Below are positions 3,929 through 6,041 of a stretch of DNA of 6,041 nucleotides, piece by piece. Numbering within the stretch: position 1 is the first letter of the stretch; each line of letters begins with the position of its first letter. Made by a program: the position numbers and the translations under genes. Below the pieces are notes generated by a model. The model did no database searches and had not been told where the DNA came from. It saw only the letters and a list, made by a program, of their open reading frames with translations. This stretch comes from Streptomyces violaceus. GTDB lineage: Bacteria > Actinomycetota > Actinomycetes > Streptomycetales > Streptomycetaceae. The stretch spans positions 20,453 through 26,493 of the forward strand of contig KL569124.1 in NCBI GenBank assembly GCA_000715635.1, read 5' to 3'.

Positions 3929-5258
3929 CTACCGCGACGGTTCTCCCGCCGCCCAGGCGAAGGCGAGAACGGGGCCACGTCACGCGGCTCCCAAGAAGCC
4001 GCTCTTCACCCGGTTCCAGATGCCGGCCGGCAAGGCGATAGCCATGGCGGCGATGCCCACCGCGGTCCTCATGGGCATGGGATTCACCCCGACGCTCGCC
4101 CTCGCCGACGAGCAGCCGTCGACCTCCAACAGCCTGACGGCCGACGAGTACAAGGACTGCCTCGCGGCGATGGAGAAGGACAAGGACGGCGCCTCCCCGT
4201 CGCCCTCGGCGAGCGAGAGCGAGGCCGCGGGCGACGAGGACAAGGGCACGGCCGAGCCGACGCCCTCGGCCTCCGCCGGCTCGGACGCGGGTGCGGACAA
4301 GGGCGACTCGTCCTCTTCGTCGGATTCAGGTTCCGACGACAAGGGCGACAAGACCGAGCCCACCCCGACCCCTTCGGCATCCGAGGGCACGTCGGGCGAG
4401 GACGACGAGGCGACGCCCAGCCCGTCGCCGTCCGAGAGCGGCGGCAACGTCCTCGAGGACATCGGCGACGCGATCGGCGGCATCTTCAACGGCGGCAAGT
4501 CCACCGAGAGCCCGAGCCCGACGCCCTCCGCGTCCGCCTCGCCGTCCGGGGACACGAGCAAGGCCGAGGACACCGAGACGTCCTCGGACACGGGCGAGGA
4601 CGACGCGTCCGACGCCGTCAAGAAGACGACCGACACGGTCGAGGACACCGTCAAGGACACGACGGACGCGGCGTCGAAGGCTGCCGGGGACACGACCAAG
4701 GCCGTCGAGAAGGCGGCCGAGGACGCGGCGGGGAAGGCCACCGCCTCCCCCAGCCCGTCCGAGAGCCCCTCCGTGGACCCCGAGGACTGCCCGGCCGCCA
4801 CGGACGCCGAGGGCGGCGTGGACAACGAGCTCCTCGTGCCCGATGAGCCCTGGCGCCTGGAGGCCAGCTCCCTGAAGCTGCACGGCGCCGACTACCAGGG
4901 CATCGTGCAGGTGAAGACGGCGAGCGGTGCCACCAAGAAGGTCCTGAAGTTCGTCATCTCCAAGGGCACCGAGATCGGGGACCTGCACCAGCTCGTCACG
5001 GACAAGCAGTCCGGCAAGACTCACCACGTCCAGGCGGCCAAGGGGTCGACGTCCACGATCACCGACGGCAAGACGGTGATGTACACGGAGAAGATCTCGG
5101 GCAACCTGCTCGGGCTGGTCCCGCTCACGTTCGACCCCGAGCACCCGCCGCCCCTGAACCTCCCGGAGATCTACTTCACCAACGTGAAGGTCACCCAGGC
5201 CGGCCAGTTCGGCGGCACGCTGACCGTGCCGGGGTTGCATCAGTATGTGACCGACTGA
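3918..5258 (+). CDS. exported protein with acidic Ser/Pro linker and C-terminal beta domain
   Basis: Starting at the GTG, the protein has 446 residues. A basic, Ala-rich N-terminus (1-38) leads to a hydrophobic segment (39-63) ending ALALA before DEQ, a likely signal peptidase site after Ala63. Residues 68-90 (TADEYKDCLAAMEKD) look helical. Residues 92-215 are low-complexity Ser/Pro/Thr/Glu/Asp sequence with repeated PSPSASES-like units. Residues 229-274 form an Ala/Lys/Thr/Asp-rich amphipathic helix resembling LEA or apolipoprotein repeats. After another PSPSES unit and Cys291, a folded domain (about 303-446) begins with WRLEASSLKLHG and ends VPGLHQYVTD. The only two cysteines, Cys81 and Cys291, bracket the linker. 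No catalytic motif is visible. Overlap with the DUF6114 gene ties it to that membrane protein; the linker suggests it spans cell-wall layers. I do not know its function. Relatives may carry arbitrary names, such as a hydrogenase expression protein. Confidence 0.82.
   Translation: MSADYRDGSPAAQAKARTGPRHAAPKKPLFTRFQMPAGKAIAMAAMPTAVLMGMGFTPTLALADEQPSTSNSLTADEYKDCLAAMEKDKDGASPSPSASESEAAGDEDKGTAEPTPSASAGSDAGADKGDSSSSSDSGSDDKGDKTEPTPTPSASEGTSGEDDEATPSPSPSESGGNVLEDIGDAIGGIFNGGKSTESPSPTPSASASPSGDTSKAEDTETSSDTGEDDASDAVKKTTDTVEDTVKDTTDAASKAAGDTTKAVEKAAEDAAGKATASPSPSESPSVDPEDCPAATDAEGGVDNELLVPDEPWRLEASSLKLHGADYQGIVQVKTASGATKKVLKFVISKGTEIGDLHQLVTDKQSGKTHHVQAAKGSTSTITDGKTVMYTEKISGNLLGLVPLTFDPEHPPPLNLPEIYFTNVKVTQAGQFGGTLTVPGLHQYVTD
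4191..4778 (+). repeat. low-complexity coding repeats (Ser/Pro/acidic linker plus helical repeats)
   Basis: Six Pro/Ser-rich units (for example PSPSASES, EPTPSASA, EPTPTPSASE, TPSPSPSES, ESPSPTPSASAS, SPSPSES) alternate with acidic Asp/Glu/Lys/Gly stretches. The helical part reads as imperfect repeats of the type DTVEDTVKDTTDAASKAAGD. At DNA level, runs such as CCGACGCCCTC recur (near 4258 and 4519). Such tracts can change length by slippage or recombination, so the linker length probably varies between strains. Confidence 0.7.
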
Positions 5259-5285
5259 TCCGGTCTCCTCCCGGAGCCGCGAAGG

Positions 5286-5325
5286 ACTGTGCCCCCGCTG
5301 GGCCTCGACCCGGCGGGGGCACAGT
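5286..5325 (+). terminator. strong terminator of the DUF6114 operon
   Basis: ACTGTGCCCCCGC (5286-5298) pairs perfectly with GCGGGGGCACAGT (5313-5325). Pairing continues inward through a T-G wobble and GGG/CCC to a 6-base loop CCTCGA, for about 17 pairs. It starts 28 bases after the stop codon. There is no U-tract. The symmetry means it could also stop minus-strand transcripts that pass the pyruvate kinase terminator. Confidence 0.88.
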
Positions 5326-5474
5326 GCTGTGCGGGCTACTTCGGTGGCCTGAGGGCCTCCACGGCCGCCTGCCGGATCCTCTTGGTCATTGTCGGCGCTC
5401 TCGGCCGCGGGCCCGGCGGCCCTGCGCCCTTCTCCGCCTGCTGGGCTGTGTCGCGCGTGAGGCCACTGGCAAGA

Positions 5475-5509
5475 CGAGGGGCGCCCCCTTGACCAGGAGG
5501 CGCCCCTCG
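5475..5509 (-). terminator. pyk: terminator of the pyruvate kinase gene
   Basis: CGAGGGGCGCC (5475-5485) pairs perfectly with GGCGCCCCTCG (5499-5509) over a 13-base loop, in which CC/GG can add two pairs after a mismatch. It lies 35 bases past the minus-strand stop codon. A smaller hairpin, GGGCC (5521-5525) with GGCCC (5531-5535), sits between it and the stop and may assist. Confidence 0.85.
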
Positions 5510-5543
5510 GTGCCGTTCAGGGGCCTTCGCGGCCCTTTCCGGG

Positions 5544-6041
5544 TCAGGACTTGGATTCGCCCAGGTGATGGACGCGGACCATGTTGGTCGTGCCGGGGAC
5601 GCCAGGGGGCGAGCCGGCGGTGATGACCACGATGTCGCCGTCGTTGAAGCGGTTCAGCTTGACCAGCTCCTGCTCCACCAGGTCGACCATCTCGTCGGTG
5701 CTGTTCACGAACGGCACCACGTACGGCTCCACACCCCAGCTCAGCGCCATCTGGTTGCGGGTGCCCTCGTCGGTGGTGAAGGCGATGATCGGCTGCTGCG
5801 CGCGGTAGCGGGACAGGCGGCGGGCGGTGTCGCCGGACTGGGTGAAGGCCACCAGGCCCCGGCCGCCGAGGAAGTCGGCGATCTCGCACGCGGCGCGGGC
5901 CACCGAACCGCCCTGCGTACGCGGCTTCTTGCCCGGGACCAGCGGCTGGAGGCCCTTGGACATCAGCTCCTGCTCGGCCGCGGTCACGATCTTCGACATC
6001 GTCTTGACGGTCTCGATCGGGTACGCGCCCACCGAGGACTT
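5544..6041 (-). CDS. pyk: pyruvate kinase, C-terminal part (truncated by window end)
   Basis: The 165 visible residues are the end of pyruvate kinase, which makes pyruvate and ATP from phosphoenolpyruvate and ADP in glycolysis. The frame is open to the last base, so the N-terminal catalytic barrel lies outside the window. The piece begins at KSSVGAYPIETVKTM, the end of the barrel, where the conserved GET(A/S)xGxYP motif lies. It continues through a helical linker (to about PLVPGKKPRTQGG) into the full C domain, which carries TQSGDTARRLSRYR, the PIIAFTTDE strand, the WGVEPY segment and the terminal GSPPGVPGTTN. The C domain usually binds allosteric effectors and contacts other subunits of the tetramer. 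The GTG or ATG codons inside this piece are not starts. The gene converges on the DUF6114 operon, with two terminators between. Confidence 0.96.
   Translation of the reverse strand, partial: KSSVGAYPIETVKTMSKIVTAAEQELMSKGLQPLVPGKKPRTQGGSVARAACEIADFLGGRGLVAFTQSGDTARRLSRYRAQQPIIAFTTDEGTRNQMALSWGVEPYVVPFVNSTDEMVDLVEQELVKLNRFNDGDIVVITAGSPPGVPGTTNMVRVHHLGESKS

Noticed and set aside
3980..4825. Minus-strand open frame of 281 codons
   Set aside because: It is antisense to the Ser/Pro/Asp linker. Its Ser/Val/Ala-rich product mirrors the repetitive sense codons, and the sense gene has a signal peptide, folded domain and ribosome binding site.
4291..4875. Plus-strand Arg/Pro-rich open frame
   Set aside because: Frame-shifted shadow of the linker gene; it is almost only Arg, Pro, Thr and Ala, as expected from GC-rich codons read out of frame.
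5386..5889. Minus-strand open frame overlapping pyruvate kinase
   Set aside because: Out-of-frame with the clear pyruvate kinase C domain and Arg/Pro-rich; it also crosses the terminator hairpin.

Overview
The window looks like chromosomal DNA of a Streptomyces or close relative. It has very high G+C, strong G/C bias at third codon positions, purine-rich Shine-Dalgarno sites, a GTG start, and long GC hairpins with no U-tract between genes. From memory, unchecked, the gene order resembles the conserved Streptomyces neighbourhood running from a thioredoxin-like gene to a pyruvate kinase gene. I see no mobile element, CRISPR array, tRNA or rRNA.

Layout. (1) 70-678, minus strand: a TetR-family repressor. 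(2) 679-911: a divergent control region with a near-perfect palindrome (759-781), a hairpin (780-806) and a direct repeat (863-882). (3) 912-1886, plus strand: a thioredoxin-fold/TPR protein of the YbbN/CnoX (chaperedoxin) type with a CQPC active site. (4) 1887-2508: 622 bases without a convincing gene but rich in inverted repeats, including a compound palindrome with two GCGGCCGC arms, two TTACT/AGTAA palindromes, and two abutting stem-loops that look like a structured leader RNA. (5) 2509-3153: an exported DUF6230-type protein, followed by a strong hairpin. (6) 3344-3928: a four-helix DUF6114-type membrane protein. It overlaps by 11 bases (7) 3918-5258, an exported protein with a long acidic Ser/Pro/Thr linker, an amphipathic helical stretch and a folded C-terminal domain. 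(8) 5259-5543: a convergent region with two strong hairpins. (9) 5544-6041, minus strand: the C-terminal part of pyruvate kinase, cut by the window end.

The most interesting part is the module at 2509-5258: a secreted protein, a small membrane protein and a second secreted protein with a long linker. The C-terminal domain of the last gene appears to share a motif order with the DUF6230 protein, so the two exported proteins may be related folds working with the DUF6114 membrane protein at the cell envelope. Their function is unknown to me. The large structured upstream region suggests tight, perhaps RNA-level or repressor-mediated, control.
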